A stretch of DNA of 64,000 nt, from assembly GCF_002218085.1 (NCBI RefSeq), contig NZ_BDUC01000001.1:745955-809954 (forward strand). Reading direction: 5' to 3'. Shown here in pieces: positions 36,501-44,186 of the stretch. Below the pieces are notes generated by a model. That model saw only the letters and a program-made list of their open reading frames with translations, was not told the origin of the DNA and did not search any database. The position numbers were made by a program, and so were the translations under genes. Positions within the stretch are counted from its first letter, which is position 1. Each line of letters begins with the position of its first letter. The stretch comes from Tolypothrix sp. NIES-4075 (GTDB lineage: Bacteria; Cyanobacteriota; Cyanobacteriia; Cyanobacteriales; Nostocaceae).

Positions 36501-36629
36501 AATATCCCAGCGTTCTTTTGGTACTTCGGTAATGGTATCCACCCCGTTACGCAAGAGCTGCCAGAATGATTCTGGGTTGTTAGCACCAGGAAAACGACAG
36601 CCAGTACCGATAATTGCTATAGGTTCCAT
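33510..36629 (-). CDS. Polyketide synthase KS-AT with N-terminal DH half
   Basis: The protein (1039 aa) starts polyketide extension of the acyl starter. It has no docking head, beginning directly with the KS (1-425, DTACSSSL near 173), which fits acylation by the free ACP encoded upstream. The AT (about 525-830) has GHSVGEY and HAFH, so malonyl. Residues about 915-1030 are only the first hot-dog half of a dehydratase, with the catalytic motif H-x3-G-x4-P (HRLLGAAVVP near 935). The frame ends soon after, and the rest of the DH lies in the next gene behind a monooxygenase. Without its partner half the DH should be inactive. The start has AAGG eight bases upstream and lies 35 bases from the methyltransferase stop. 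There is no KR or ACP of its own; those are in the next gene. Confidence 0.95.
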   Translation of the reverse strand: MEPIAIIGTGCRFPGANNPESFWQLLRNGVDTITEVPKERWDIDALYDPKPATPEKMNTRCGGFLEQVDQFEPSFFGISPREAEPMDPQQRLLLEVAWEALENAAIVPQKLAGSKTGVFIGICNADYHRLIYQDSSRINAHSGTGTAFSIAANRLSYVLDLRGPSVAIDTACSSSLVAVHFACQSLHNGESNLCLVGGVNLILSPEPSITFSQAHMMSADGRCKTFDASANGYVRGEGCGIVVLKRLKDALRDKDNIQAIIKGSAVNQDGLSNGLTAPNGPSQQAVIREALENAGVASTQISYVEAHGTATSLGDPIEVKSLKAVLMQGREPDQPCWIGSVKTNIGHLEGAAGIAGLIKVVLSLQHAEIPPNLHLEQLNPYISLKGTTFSIPTERQPWVALTERRLAGVSSFGFGGTNCHVILEEAPPTTTGANDIQPKMHLLTLSAKSEKALSELAQSYVDFLASHPEVSLFDVCFTANTGRSHFNHRLAVVAESTVQLREQLEAFAAKKETAKLVSGQVNNSKRQKIAFLFTGQGSQYLGMGRQLYENAPIFRQAIDRCDEILRPYLGQSLLQVLYPKPGEASPLDQTAYTQPALFALEYALVQLWKSWGIHPSAVMGHSVGEYVAATVAGVFTLEDGLKLISERARLMQSLPTGGEMVAVFASPAFIRKLHEIDNNKVSFAAYNGLQNTVISGEAQFVQAICTQLEAAGIKTKKLQTSHAFHSPLMEPILAQFREVADNVTYAAPQMAIVSNLTGEQLTSEAITPDYWCRHLRSPVEFAESIKTLHTSGYEVFVEIGPKPTLLGMGRNCLPDVETSYFAFLPSLRQGQSDCQQMLESLGELYVHGVEVDWSGFYQENQGRRVNLPTYPWERSRYWIETKLPSKNSQPLEAWQNSNDTKGHPLLGSQLKNLAHLPNHYFWEIELDKRRLPYLTQHRLLGAAVVPVAVYLEMALVASEEVFGGFHQVRDLELHNVLFIPENGTQTVQIILASDVDGLTSFQVYSRPTDADPSSKKWTLHATAKIAHSNEQEKKLCSSA
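33528..33538 (-). promoter_or_regulatory. Internal ribosome site and A6 run at the split-DH junction
   Basis: Reading the minus strand, AGGAG (33538-33534) is followed by six A (33533-33528), TT and the ATG at 33525. The first gene reads Lys-Lys through the A run and ends 16 bases into the next gene. A Lys-tRNA slipping back one base on the run would continue as Ile-Met into the monooxygenase. The site therefore allows separate initiation, slippage or both; an undercounted A in the sequence is a third option. Confidence 0.55.
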
Positions 36630-36664
36630 TATCCTTCACGTATCATTACTAATGTGCTAGCCAA

Positions 36665-37537
36665 TCAATTACGAGGGTTGTCAATGCGGCGCATGGAAAT
36701 TCGCAATAGGTCCATAGTTCCTGTGTGGAAACCAATCATACAAAAGCTGAGATATTTTTCATATTTGGCAACCACTTCTTCCCCAACCAGGTTGACTGCT
36801 TCTTTGCGGTTTGCTTTTAGCCTTTTGAGCCAAACTTTGAGTGTGCGTTCGTAATGTTCGCGATCGTTTTGAAGTGTGACAATCTCGAAAATCCGTTCGC
36901 TCGCTTTGGCGATATCTGCAATAGTTGGTAAATCTGATTCGGGGAATATATCATCGCCGATGAATTTGCTCATGTCTTCTTTGCGACAGTTACCATGAGC
37001 GATCGTTTGAAGCGATATCCAACCTTTTGGTTTCAGCCACTGGTGACAGCGCTGGAAAAATGTACGATAGCCCTCTAGTTTCTCAGATTCGGAAAACTCC
37101 GGTTTAGCAAAATGCTCGAAGGCACCAATGGAAATAATTGCATCGTAAGGTTCTTTTGGAGAATGGTCTGACCAGCTCTCTAACTTCACTTCAATTTGTG
37201 GATGGTTGAACGACGCAATCCAGTCTGCCTGTGCCTTGCTCAAGGTCAAACCAACACCCTGCTCAACACCATAGATTTCCACAAGGCGCTTTAATGTGGA
37301 ACCCCAGCCGCAACCCACATCTAAAACTCGTTTGGCACCCTTTGCTCTAGCCCGCTCAATATGAAAGTCAATTTTTCTTAACTGCGCTAATTCCAGGTCA
37401 TCGTTTTCTTCCCAAAGCGCAGACGAATAAGTGTTTGTGCTGTCAAGCCAAATTCGATAAAAATCGTTACTCACATCATAATGATGCTGAATTGCCTCTG
37501 CCGATGCACCAGGATTTTGAGTTTTCACAGAATTCAT
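36665..37537 (-). CDS. SAM-dependent methyltransferase, cyclopropane-fatty-acid-synthase type
   Basis: The 290-aa protein has the SAM-binding loop VLDVGCGWGS and the family signature SIGAFEHF, plus the C-terminal half typical of the CFA/mycolic acid cyclopropane synthase group. Members add a methylene across a double bond or methylate an activated carbon, usually on lipid-bound or ACP-bound acyl chains. Here it lies between the stand-alone ACP and the first PKS, two genes from a desaturase that could make the needed double bond. Cyclopropanation or methyl branching of the starter chain is therefore the best inference; C-methylation of the polyketide is an alternative. GGGAGGA precedes the ATG by six bases. 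Confidence 0.9.
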   Translation of the reverse strand: MNSVKTQNPGASAEAIQHHYDVSNDFYRIWLDSTNTYSSALWEENDDLELAQLRKIDFHIERARAKGAKRVLDVGCGWGSTLKRLVEIYGVEQGVGLTLSKAQADWIASFNHPQIEVKLESWSDHSPKEPYDAIISIGAFEHFAKPEFSESEKLEGYRTFFQRCHQWLKPKGWISLQTIAHGNCRKEDMSKFIGDDIFPESDLPTIADIAKASERIFEIVTLQNDREHYERTLKVWLKRLKANRKEAVNLVGEEVVAKYEKYLSFCMIGFHTGTMDLLRISMRRIDNPRN

Positions 37538-37681
37538 AGCAATGTCCTCCCTTTGACAAGCTGATTGACCTGATTGTTACTGATTTCAAAAACCCAGCAT
37601 TAGGGCGCAAAGCGCTTCGACTACCAGTTAACCGCACGCTTATTGCCAAGAAATGGTGAGGGGGTATATGCCTGATGAGGC

Positions 37682-38020
37682 TTACACCTTTACTTTCAAT
37701 TCCTCAGCTAAATGCCGCGCCAGACCCTCAATGGTGGGGTAATCGTAGAGTAAAGTAGGATCGATTTCACATCCAAGCCAGTCCTCTAAGTCACCACTCA
37801 GACTTACTGCTGCTGAGGAATCCAGACCGTAGCGCTCGAAGGGAATCGTAATATCAATATCATTTGAGTTAATTTCCAGTTGTTGTGCCAGATGGGAGAC
37901 AAGCCAGACTTGAATTTCTGTTGCAGTCGGCGGTTGCTTTTGTGCATTTTTTTTCGCATCGGCATTGTTATTTCCAGAAATTGTAGGCATCTGGTTGACT
38001 TCAACATTCTGCATTTCCAT
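37682..38020 (-). CDS. Stand-alone acyl carrier protein
   Basis: This 112-aa protein has an unstructured N-terminal 30 residues and one carrier domain (about 35-110). The phosphopantetheine serine is in G-L-D-S-S (near residue 70). It probably receives the fatty acyl-AMP from the FAAL and presents it to the desaturase, the methyltransferase and the first KS, as discrete ACPs do in other cyanobacterial FAAL clusters such as jamaicamide. It sits 53 bases after the desaturase and 144 before the methyltransferase. Confidence 0.93.
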   Translation of the reverse strand: MEMQNVEVNQMPTISGNNNADAKKNAQKQPPTATEIQVWLVSHLAQQLEINSNDIDITIPFERYGLDSSAAVSLSGDLEDWLGCEIDPTLLYDYPTIEGLARHLAEELKVKV

Positions 38021-38073
38021 TGATTGTGCCTCTAGAGGTTTAACTAAGACGTTTTTTCACACGGCGGAAAGTA

Positions 38074-39117
38074 CTAGGCGATTTTTTTGGCTTCTTTTTT
38101 GGCTTGTATCATGCCTGCTGTGGGAGACTTGACATCCCAGGCTAGACCAATCATTTCAAGAACTCGAATTACCCAGTAACCGAGGTCAATTTGCCACCAT
38201 GAGAGTCCGAACTTTGCTGAGTTTGGAAAAGCATGATGGTTGTTGTGCCACGCTTCCCCACCAGTGGGAATAGCTAGCCAGATATTGTTCCTACTCCAAT
38301 CGCCTGTATCAAAGGGACGGTTGCCAAAAAGATGGGTGATTGAGTTAATGCTGTTGGTAGCCTGATATGTGAGGAACAAGCGGACAAGACCACCCCACAA
38401 AAATCCTGATAGAACACCCATCCAAGTCTGGGTCAAAATTCCGCCTAAGATAGCAGGGATAAATAGACCCAGAAGTACCCAAACGTAGTAAAGCTGGTTG
38501 ACTTTGGAGATGACAGGATCTCGAAGCAAGTCTTTGGCGAATAGAAAAGTATTAGTGATTTCCTGGGTAAACGTCCAGCCAACGTGGGAATGCCATAAAC
38601 CCTGGAGAAAACCTAGCTGTTCATCATCCTTGACATATGGAGAATGGCTATCCCCAGATTCATCGCTAAACTGGTGATGACGCCGATGAGTGCTTACCCA
38701 AAAAATGACCGGACCTTGGCAAGCCATAGACCCCAAAATGGCGAGTATAACTCTAACCCAAGTATGAGTCTTAAAGGTGCAGTGCGAAAACTGCCGATGA
38801 AAACCGACACTAATCGCAGTCACGGTCAAGACGTACATGCCGATCAACAGCCCTAGTTCTATTGGACTAATTCCCGAACGCGAGGCTATGGCAATTGCTA
38901 CTACCGTTCCAAGTAAAGGAATTAAGACACTAGCCAAGGCATGAAGCTGCTGTGGAGTTTTCAGGCGATCGCTTTTGATTGTTATTTTCTGCTTATGAGG
39001 TGAACTCACAAGAGCTTCATCTGTTTTTGTGCTATCTAAATACATCGTCATTGGTTTAGTTTGATTGCTTTTGCTGTTCACAAACTTTATAGGGGTTCTC
39101 GGTTGAGTCAGGTACAT
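38074..39117 (-). CDS. Membrane fatty acyl desaturase (delta-9 / JamB-like family)
   Basis: The 347-aa protein has the three histidine boxes of membrane di-iron acyl desaturases, HRQFSH, HRRHH and HNNHH, and several hydrophobic helices. It removes two hydrogens from an acyl chain using O2 and ferredoxin-type electrons. In this operon the acyl-ACP made by the FAAL is the likely substrate, giving an alkene, or possibly an alkyne as in JamB-type enzymes; sequence alone does not decide. Start choice: the ATG at 39117 has GGTGAGG upstream, but residues 1-24 are poorly conserved-looking and an internal Met near residue 23-25 could be the true start. The FAAL stop is six bases upstream of the first ATG. 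Confidence 0.9.
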   Translation of the reverse strand: MYLTQPRTPIKFVNSKSNQTKPMTMYLDSTKTDEALVSSPHKQKITIKSDRLKTPQQLHALASVLIPLLGTVVAIAIASRSGISPIELGLLIGMYVLTVTAISVGFHRQFSHCTFKTHTWVRVILAILGSMACQGPVIFWVSTHRRHHQFSDESGDSHSPYVKDDEQLGFLQGLWHSHVGWTFTQEITNTFLFAKDLLRDPVISKVNQLYYVWVLLGLFIPAILGGILTQTWMGVLSGFLWGGLVRLFLTYQATNSINSITHLFGNRPFDTGDWSRNNIWLAIPTGGEAWHNNHHAFPNSAKFGLSWWQIDLGYWVIRVLEMIGLAWDVKSPTAGMIQAKKEAKKIA

Positions 39118-39118
39118 A

Positions 39119-39183
39119 AAACCTCACCCCCTTCCCCTCTCCTTAGCAAACAGAGGGGTGTTCGGAACGGACGGGGTGAGGTT
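39119..39183. repeat. Palindromic repeat spanning the FAAL stop and desaturase ribosome site
   Basis: AACCTCACCCC (39120-39130) and GGGGTGAGGTT (39173-39183) form a perfect 11-base inverted repeat. Inside it is a second stem, CCCCTCT (39134-39140) with AGAGGGG (39152-39158). The element supplies the last residues and stop codon of the FAAL and the ribosome-binding GTGAGG of the desaturase. It resembles dispersed repeats I associate with Nostocales. In RNA it would form a strong hairpin between the two genes. Confidence 0.8.
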
Positions 39184-41037
39184 CTCTATTTCATCCAATT
39201 GCAACCCGCTATAATTTGCTGCCATAGTTTTTGTTGCTTGTGTTTCTTGCAGTTGTTGCAATAAAGAATCAACTTCACTATCCAAATGCAGGAATTTCGT
39301 TTTGTTCTGAGGATTCTCACTCCAATCTTGCACCACATCTAAACTTCCACTTACAAAACCAGATCGACAAGCATGACGCTGAATTTTATTACTGGAAGTT
39401 TTGCAAATAGTGCCAGTCCTAACTAATACCGCAGCATAAACCTGGAGACCGTGATGCGTCGCTACTGCGTGGCGGATATTTCCAACTACCTCATTCACAT
39501 CGAGTTTTCGCAGGTAAGAGCGCTCGACCTCATGAACAATTACCAGTCGTTCTTCGCCCTTTACCTCTACAGCAAAGGCTGCCCCGCAACCACGGCGCAG
39601 TGCTGGATGACTTTTCTCTACGGTCAGTTCAATGTCTTGGGGATAATGGTTTTGCCCTCGGATGATAATCACATCTTTGATGCGCCCCGTGACAAACAAC
39701 TCGCCATTCTGCAAGAATCCCAAGTCCCCCGTCCGCAGGAAGGGTCCCTCTTCTGTGTCTAACAGTTGCGCTCCAAAGGTTTGCTTTGTCTGTTCTGGTC
39801 GATTCCAGTAGCCCTGTGCCACAGAAGGACCTGATACCCAAATTTCACCTATCTCATTGGGCTTAGAGCGGGTCATTGTCTCTGGATTGGCAATGACAAC
39901 CTCCATGTCTTTCAAGGCTTGACCGCAACCAACCACTGTTTGGCTGCCGGATTTCTCCTTGCTAGCTGTAACTACCCGATTTTGCTCTAGCGCTTCTTTT
40001 TGAACGTTTTGCAGGACTGGCGCGGCGCTTGCATGACCACCAGAAACAATCAGAGTCGTTTCTGCCATGCCGTAACACGGGTAGAATGCCTCGCGGCGGA
40101 AGCCACAAGGTGCAAAAGCCGCTACAAAACGCTCCATAGTTTCGGCACGGATCTGTTCGGCTCCGTTGAAAGCCACCTGCCAGCTACTGAGGTCGAGAGT
40201 CGCCCGCTCTTGGTCGGTAATCTTGTTCACGCATAGCTCGTAAGCAAAACTAGGTCCGCCGCTGGTGGTGCCTTTATATTGAGATATTGCCGTCAGCCAG
40301 CGCAAAGGCTTTTGTAGGAAGTTTTCCGGCGACATAAGTATGACAGGGAATCCACCATAGAGAGGCTGTAAGACTCCACCAATCAATCCCATATCATGGT
40401 AAGGAGGCAGCCATATAACTCCCTTGCTGTTGGGGGTATGCTCAAAACCCTTATGGATTAGAGTTGAATTGTGCAGCAAATTGCCGTGACTTACCATCAC
40501 CCCTTTCGGTGTTCCGGTAGAACCTGAGGTGTACTGGAGAAAAGCTAGGGCACTGCTTTCCAAAGCTGTTTTCTGCCATGACTCCGCCTGATGTTCGTCA
40601 ATGTTGTCAGTAGCCAAACAGCGCAATCCAGCTAGTTCTGCGTTCTCGGCAAACCGACTCTCGATGTTACTCAATAGAGCTTCTGTGGTGAGTAACACTT
40701 GAGGTTGGGCATCTGCGACAATCGCCTCGATTCGGGACATTTTTTGATTGCGCCTGGGTGGATAAGCGGGAACAGCCACAACAGAGGCGTACAGACATCC
40801 GAAAAAAGCGGCAATGAATTCCAGACCAGATGGATATAGCAGTAAAGCTCGTTGTCCGGTAGCTCCTATGCTTTGGAGTTGAGCGGCGATCGCCCGTGCC
40901 TGACGATCCAATTCTGCATAAGTTAGACTACTTAATTCTGTGTCTGTGTCTTTTATAAAGGTATAAGCTTTTTGGTCTTGCTGCTGTTGCGACCTTTCTC
41001 TCAAGACATCTACCAAAGTAGAAAATTCTCGTAACAT
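39124..41037 (-). CDS. Fatty acyl-AMP ligase (FAAL), assembly-line starter
   Basis: The 637-aa acyl-adenylate-forming enzyme has YTSGSTGTPKGV (core A3), a FAAL-type central region and the C-terminal subdomain. It activates a free fatty acid as acyl-AMP and passes it to an ACP, here the separate one at 37682-38020, since no carrier is fused. It is the first gene of the 41-kb operon. The last residues (N-T-P-L-F-A-K-E-R-G-R-G) derive from a palindromic repeat, so the original C-terminus may have been a little shorter. The ribosome site is weak, with GGGAG about 15 bases upstream. Chain length cannot be read from sequence. Confidence 0.95.
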   Translation of the reverse strand: MLREFSTLVDVLRERSQQQQDQKAYTFIKDTDTELSSLTYAELDRQARAIAAQLQSIGATGQRALLLYPSGLEFIAAFFGCLYASVVAVPAYPPRRNQKMSRIEAIVADAQPQVLLTTEALLSNIESRFAENAELAGLRCLATDNIDEHQAESWQKTALESSALAFLQYTSGSTGTPKGVMVSHGNLLHNSTLIHKGFEHTPNSKGVIWLPPYHDMGLIGGVLQPLYGGFPVILMSPENFLQKPLRWLTAISQYKGTTSGGPSFAYELCVNKITDQERATLDLSSWQVAFNGAEQIRAETMERFVAAFAPCGFRREAFYPCYGMAETTLIVSGGHASAAPVLQNVQKEALEQNRVVTASKEKSGSQTVVGCGQALKDMEVVIANPETMTRSKPNEIGEIWVSGPSVAQGYWNRPEQTKQTFGAQLLDTEEGPFLRTGDLGFLQNGELFVTGRIKDVIIIRGQNHYPQDIELTVEKSHPALRRGCGAAFAVEVKGEERLVIVHEVERSYLRKLDVNEVVGNIRHAVATHHGLQVYAAVLVRTGTICKTSSNKIQRHACRSGFVSGSLDVVQDWSENPQNKTKFLHLDSEVDSLLQQLQETQATKTMAANYSGLQLDEIENLTPSVPNTPLFAKERGRG

Positions 41038-41972
41038 TATATTTTCAATACTCCCAATTATTAGATAGGTGGATTTTGATGAAATGTTTTCGTCTGAAGT
41101 TACCAGAGAACGCGATTGCTCACCCTAATCAATGCTAAAAATGCTGCTTTTAACTTCATATTATCGTATTTTTACTTGATTAATTGTGTAATAAACGCTA
41201 CTCCGTTTTTTGTAAAGGTTAACTTTTTACTACTTTTATCTCCGTTTATTTACTTAAGTGTACTTTAGTCCATTATGTTATCTAATATCCATTTTTTCCT
41301 AAGATTTACATAAACTTTATATAATTTTTTAATCTTTAAATAACCCAATCATGGCTCACAGCTTGTTTTTCATACAAAATGCATTATGAGCGTAATTGTA
41401 CTAAAACTATGCTTGCTGAAAGCTATAGCCTTTAATTACTTAGTACAAATTACGACTCGCATTACTAGTATTTTAAAATACTGTTAGTTTTACGCTTGAT
41501 TACTTTAAGTTTAATAATGTGCCACGGTTATATTTCTGGAAAATCTAGTCTGAATCCTCGCAACAATATTCTTTTTCTTTCATAAAACATTTACATTCCT
41601 ATACAACTGAGTTTTATTGAAACTATACGATTTGTCAATATTAATTTGTAATCTCTTCTCTAAAGAGGATAACCAAATCGATCGCAACTGCGACAAACTA
41701 GCGAGATTATCATAAGTTAAATTAATACTAAAAAAAGTATATAAACATACTTTAAGCTGGAAAATAATACATACATAGGTTCATCAAAAGCATCGTTAGC
41801 CTACATTTAGTTACTTTATGGACATTTATCTACCAAGTACTTTTGCAGATGTTCCTACATATACTAAAATTCACACGCAAAACAATAAGATTTTAAATAT
41901 TAGATAAAGATTATAAGCTGGCAAGGCAGATTTATAAAGATTAAATGAAATTAAAATAAGTAATACTTATAT

Positions 41973-41986
41973 CTATCTAAAGATAG
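41973..41986. promoter_or_regulatory. CTATCT-AA-AGATAG palindrome upstream of the peptide gene
   Basis: A perfect 6-2-6 palindrome about 130 bases before the peptide ATG. Its half-site AGATAG occurs again in both direct repeats at 42001-42066, so it may belong to one binding region. Function is inferred only. Confidence 0.35.
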
Positions 41987-42000
41987 AATAGAACAAATAG

Positions 42001-42066
42001 TTTGTCTTTCTCAAGATAGATATGTAAAAAAATATTTGCCTTTCTCAAGATAGATATCTAAAAAAT
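42001..42066. repeat. Two direct repeats with a 34-base period upstream of the peptide gene
   Basis: Copies start at 42001 and 42035 and agree at 29 of 31 positions; the shared core is CTTTCTCAAGATAGATAT. The second copy ends about 50 bases before the ATG. Paired direct repeats at this distance often bind activators, but they could also be a simple local duplication. Confidence 0.7.
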
Positions 42067-42117
42067 CAAAGTAAGATAATAATTTGTAAATATTAAAGAA
42101 AAAAGCAAAACAGAAAA

Positions 42118-42333
42118 ATGTATCAGGCAAAGCAAACGGCAACTCAAGCTGACAATGAAGCAAATGTTTGGGAACAGGAAGAGGAACTGGATGATGCGGA
42201 TTTAATGGCTGTGGTCGGTGGGTTTTTGGATATAAGTAATAACAATGTGTACATCCCTATTGGTGGACTTACATTACTGGGAGGAGGTTCGGGAGGATCT
42301 GGAGGTCCGGTATTTTCCAATTCTAAGGATTAA
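42118..42333 (+). CDS. Small peptide with double-glycine leader, possible RiPP/bacteriocin precursor
   Basis: The 71-aa peptide has an acidic leader (about residues 1-35) ending in L-D-D-A-D-L-M-A-V-V-G-G, the pattern cut by C39-type peptidase/ABC exporters and by Nif11- and CTB-type bacteriocin systems. The 36-residue remainder is hydrophobic and Gly-rich, with GGGSGGSGG, no Cys, and Ser and Asn as the main polar residues. No modifying enzyme, protease or exporter is nearby, so it is an orphan. It lies between the biosynthetic operon and a transposon, transcribed away from the operon. The ribosome site is weak (A-rich). I recognise the leader type, not the exact family; the core could also be a short secreted structural peptide. 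Confidence 0.65.
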   Translation: MYQAKQTATQADNEANVWEQEEELDDADLMAVVGGFLDISNNNVYIPIGGLTLLGGGSGGSGGPVFSNSKD

Positions 42334-42449
42334 ATGGACTTGAGGGATTGCAATATTTAAAACTGGCAAGTCGGGGGCAGAGTTCGTCCTTGGATGGAGA
42401 AAATATAGACAAAAATGTACAATAAGGTTGAAGTATAGACATCAAACTG

Positions 42450-43100
42450 ATGTACAAGCCGCACGAGTTTGCGAAAAAATTAGGTGTAACAGTTAAAACA
42501 CTGCAACGGTGGGATACTTCTGGGAAACTCCCTGCAAAAAGAACAGTTTCTAATTACCGTTATTACACTGATGATGATTTAAGAATAGCTCAAGGTCTAC
42601 AGCCTCTAGAAGCAAAAAAGAAAGTGGTTGTATATTGTCGTGTGTCTTCAAATAACCAAAAGCCTGAGTTATCAAATCAAATCAAGGCTATGGAAATTTT
42701 TTGTACCACCAAAGGGCTATCTATCGATGAATGCATAAAAGAAATTGGGGGAGGACTAAACTTTAAGCGCAAAAAGTTTTTAAGTATTGTGTTTTCTATT
42801 ATTAAAGGTGAAATCAAAACCTTGGTTGTTGCACATAAGGATAGACTTTGCAGATTCGCGTTTGATTTTGTAGAAGAGCTAGCCACATCTTACGGTTGTG
42901 AAATTATTGTAGCCAACCAAGAATCTTTGTCACCGCAACAAGAATTAGTTGAAGATTTGATGGCTATCATACACTGTTTTTCTTGCAGGTTATATGGACT
43001 GCGTTCTTATTCTATCGATTTAAAAAATAAACTTCAAGAGACTATTGACAACCCTAGACATGAGCAAATAGAATTGGAAGGTGAAGAACGAGCGTGTTGA
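42450..43100 (+). CDS. tnpA: IS607-family serine recombinase (TnpA)
   Basis: The 216-aa protein has a MerR-like helix-turn-helix at residues 1-45 (YKPHEFAKKLGVTVKTLQRW) and a resolvase-type catalytic domain from about 58. The catalytic serine is in YCRVSS and the conserved arginine-rich motif is HKDRLCRF. It catalyses excision and insertion through Ser-DNA intermediates. The length is normal for the family, so it is probably functional. The start at 42450 places the HTH at the N-terminus as in relatives. Confidence 0.93.
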   Translation: MYKPHEFAKKLGVTVKTLQRWDTSGKLPAKRTVSNYRYYTDDDLRIAQGLQPLEAKKKVVVYCRVSSNNQKPELSNQIKAMEIFCTTKGLSIDECIKEIGGGLNFKRKKFLSIVFSIIKGEIKTLVVAHKDRLCRFAFDFVEELATSYGCEIIVANQESLSPQQELVEDLMAIIHCFSCRLYGLRSYSIDLKNKLQETIDNPRHEQIELEGEERAC

Positions 43101-43109
43101 TGTCAAACA

Positions 43110-44186
43110 ATGCTTTTATCCATCAAAACAAAGTTAAAACTGAGTAGAACTCAAGAAACGATTATGAGTAAACATGCAGGTATTGCTAGATTTACTTACA
43201 ACTGGGGTCTTGCTACTTGGAATAATTTTTATAAAGATGGACTAAAGCCAAACAAATACATCCTCAAAAAGTTTTTTAACAACCACATCAAACCTGAGTT
43301 TGAGTGGATTAAAGAGAAAGGTATTTGTCAGAAAATAACTCAATATGCTTTCGATAATTTAGGTGACGCTTTCTCCAGATTCTTTTCGGGTAAAGGTGGC
43401 TATCCTAACTTTAAAAAGAAAGGACATCATGATTCTTTCACTATTGATGCAAGTGGAAAGCCCATTCCAGTAGGTGGAAAATCAATCAAAATGCCTACGA
43501 TTGGATGGGTAAGAACTTACGAAGGTTTGCCACACACTACTTGCAAATCAATCACCATTTCAAGAACTGCTGATAGCTGGTTTATTTCTTTCGCTTACGA
43601 ACAAACACATGAACCAACCACCAAACAGCATGATGTTGTAGGCGTTGATTTGGGAGTTAAAGAATTAGCTACATTTTCTACGGGGGTAGTGTTTCCTAAC
43701 CCCAAGCATTACAAAACCCATCTAGCAAAGCTTCGTAGACTATCACGAAAGTTTGCTAGAAAAACGAAAGGTTCTAATAATAGAAACAAAACCAAAATAC
43801 AACTTGCAAGACATCATGCTAGGGTAACCAATCTTAGGAAAAATACTCTTCACCAAGTCACTACTTTCTTATGCAAAAACCACGCAAAAATAGTAGTAGA
43901 AGATTTGAACGTTTCTGGGATGCTATCTAACCACAAATTGGCGCAAGTGATTGCTGATTGTGGATTTCATGAATTCAAACGGCAGTTGGAATATAAAGCT
44001 AAAAAGTTTGGCTGCGAAATAGTCATCGCTGACCGTTGGTTTCCATCAAGTAAAACTTGTTCCAATTGTGGACATATTCAAGATATGCCACTTAAAGAAA
44101 GAACCTACAACTGTGGAAGTTGTGGGTACTCGATGGACAGGGATTTAAACGCAGCAATCAATTTATCACGTTTGGCTAAAGCGTGA
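43110..44186 (+). CDS. tnpB: TnpB RNA-guided nuclease (OrfB, zinc-ribbon)
   Basis: The 358-aa protein has the split RuvC-like active site of TnpB: Asp in GVDLGVKE (near 190), Glu in VEDLNVSG (near 270) and Asp in DRDLNAAINL (near 345). A zinc ribbon (CSNCG...CGSCG) lies between the last two. Characterised TnpB proteins use a guide RNA from the transposon right end to cut DNA at the empty site and favour transposon retention. It is at the short end of the family but no key residue is missing. It probably shares a transcript with tnpA. Confidence 0.93.
   Translation: MLLSIKTKLKLSRTQETIMSKHAGIARFTYNWGLATWNNFYKDGLKPNKYILKKFFNNHIKPEFEWIKEKGICQKITQYAFDNLGDAFSRFFSGKGGYPNFKKKGHHDSFTIDASGKPIPVGGKSIKMPTIGWVRTYEGLPHTTCKSITISRTADSWFISFAYEQTHEPTTKQHDVVGVDLGVKELATFSTGVVFPNPKHYKTHLAKLRRLSRKFARKTKGSNNRNKTKIQLARHHARVTNLRKNTLHQVTTFLCKNHAKIVVEDLNVSGMLSNHKLAQVIADCGFHEFKRQLEYKAKKFGCEIVIADRWFPSSKTCSNCGHIQDMPLKERTYNCGSCGYSMDRDLNAAINLSRLAKA

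Larger units (their letters stand above)
41038..42117. other. AT-rich intergenic region between the operon and the small peptide gene
   Basis: About 1.08 kb without a convincing gene on either strand. It must hold the promoter of the minus-strand operon and the plus-strand leader of the peptide gene. I see no clear pair of -35/-10 boxes that I would commit to, and no HIP1 site, in contrast to the flanking coding DNA. The right end carries a short palindrome and two direct repeats, listed separately. Confidence 0.6.

Noticed and set aside
1..41037. Assignment to a named compound (jamaicamide-, puwainaphycin- or microginin-like)
   Set aside because: Single features match each, but the domain order, the split DH and the four glycine-like A domains do not match any pathway I can recall in full, and the end of the cluster is outside the window.
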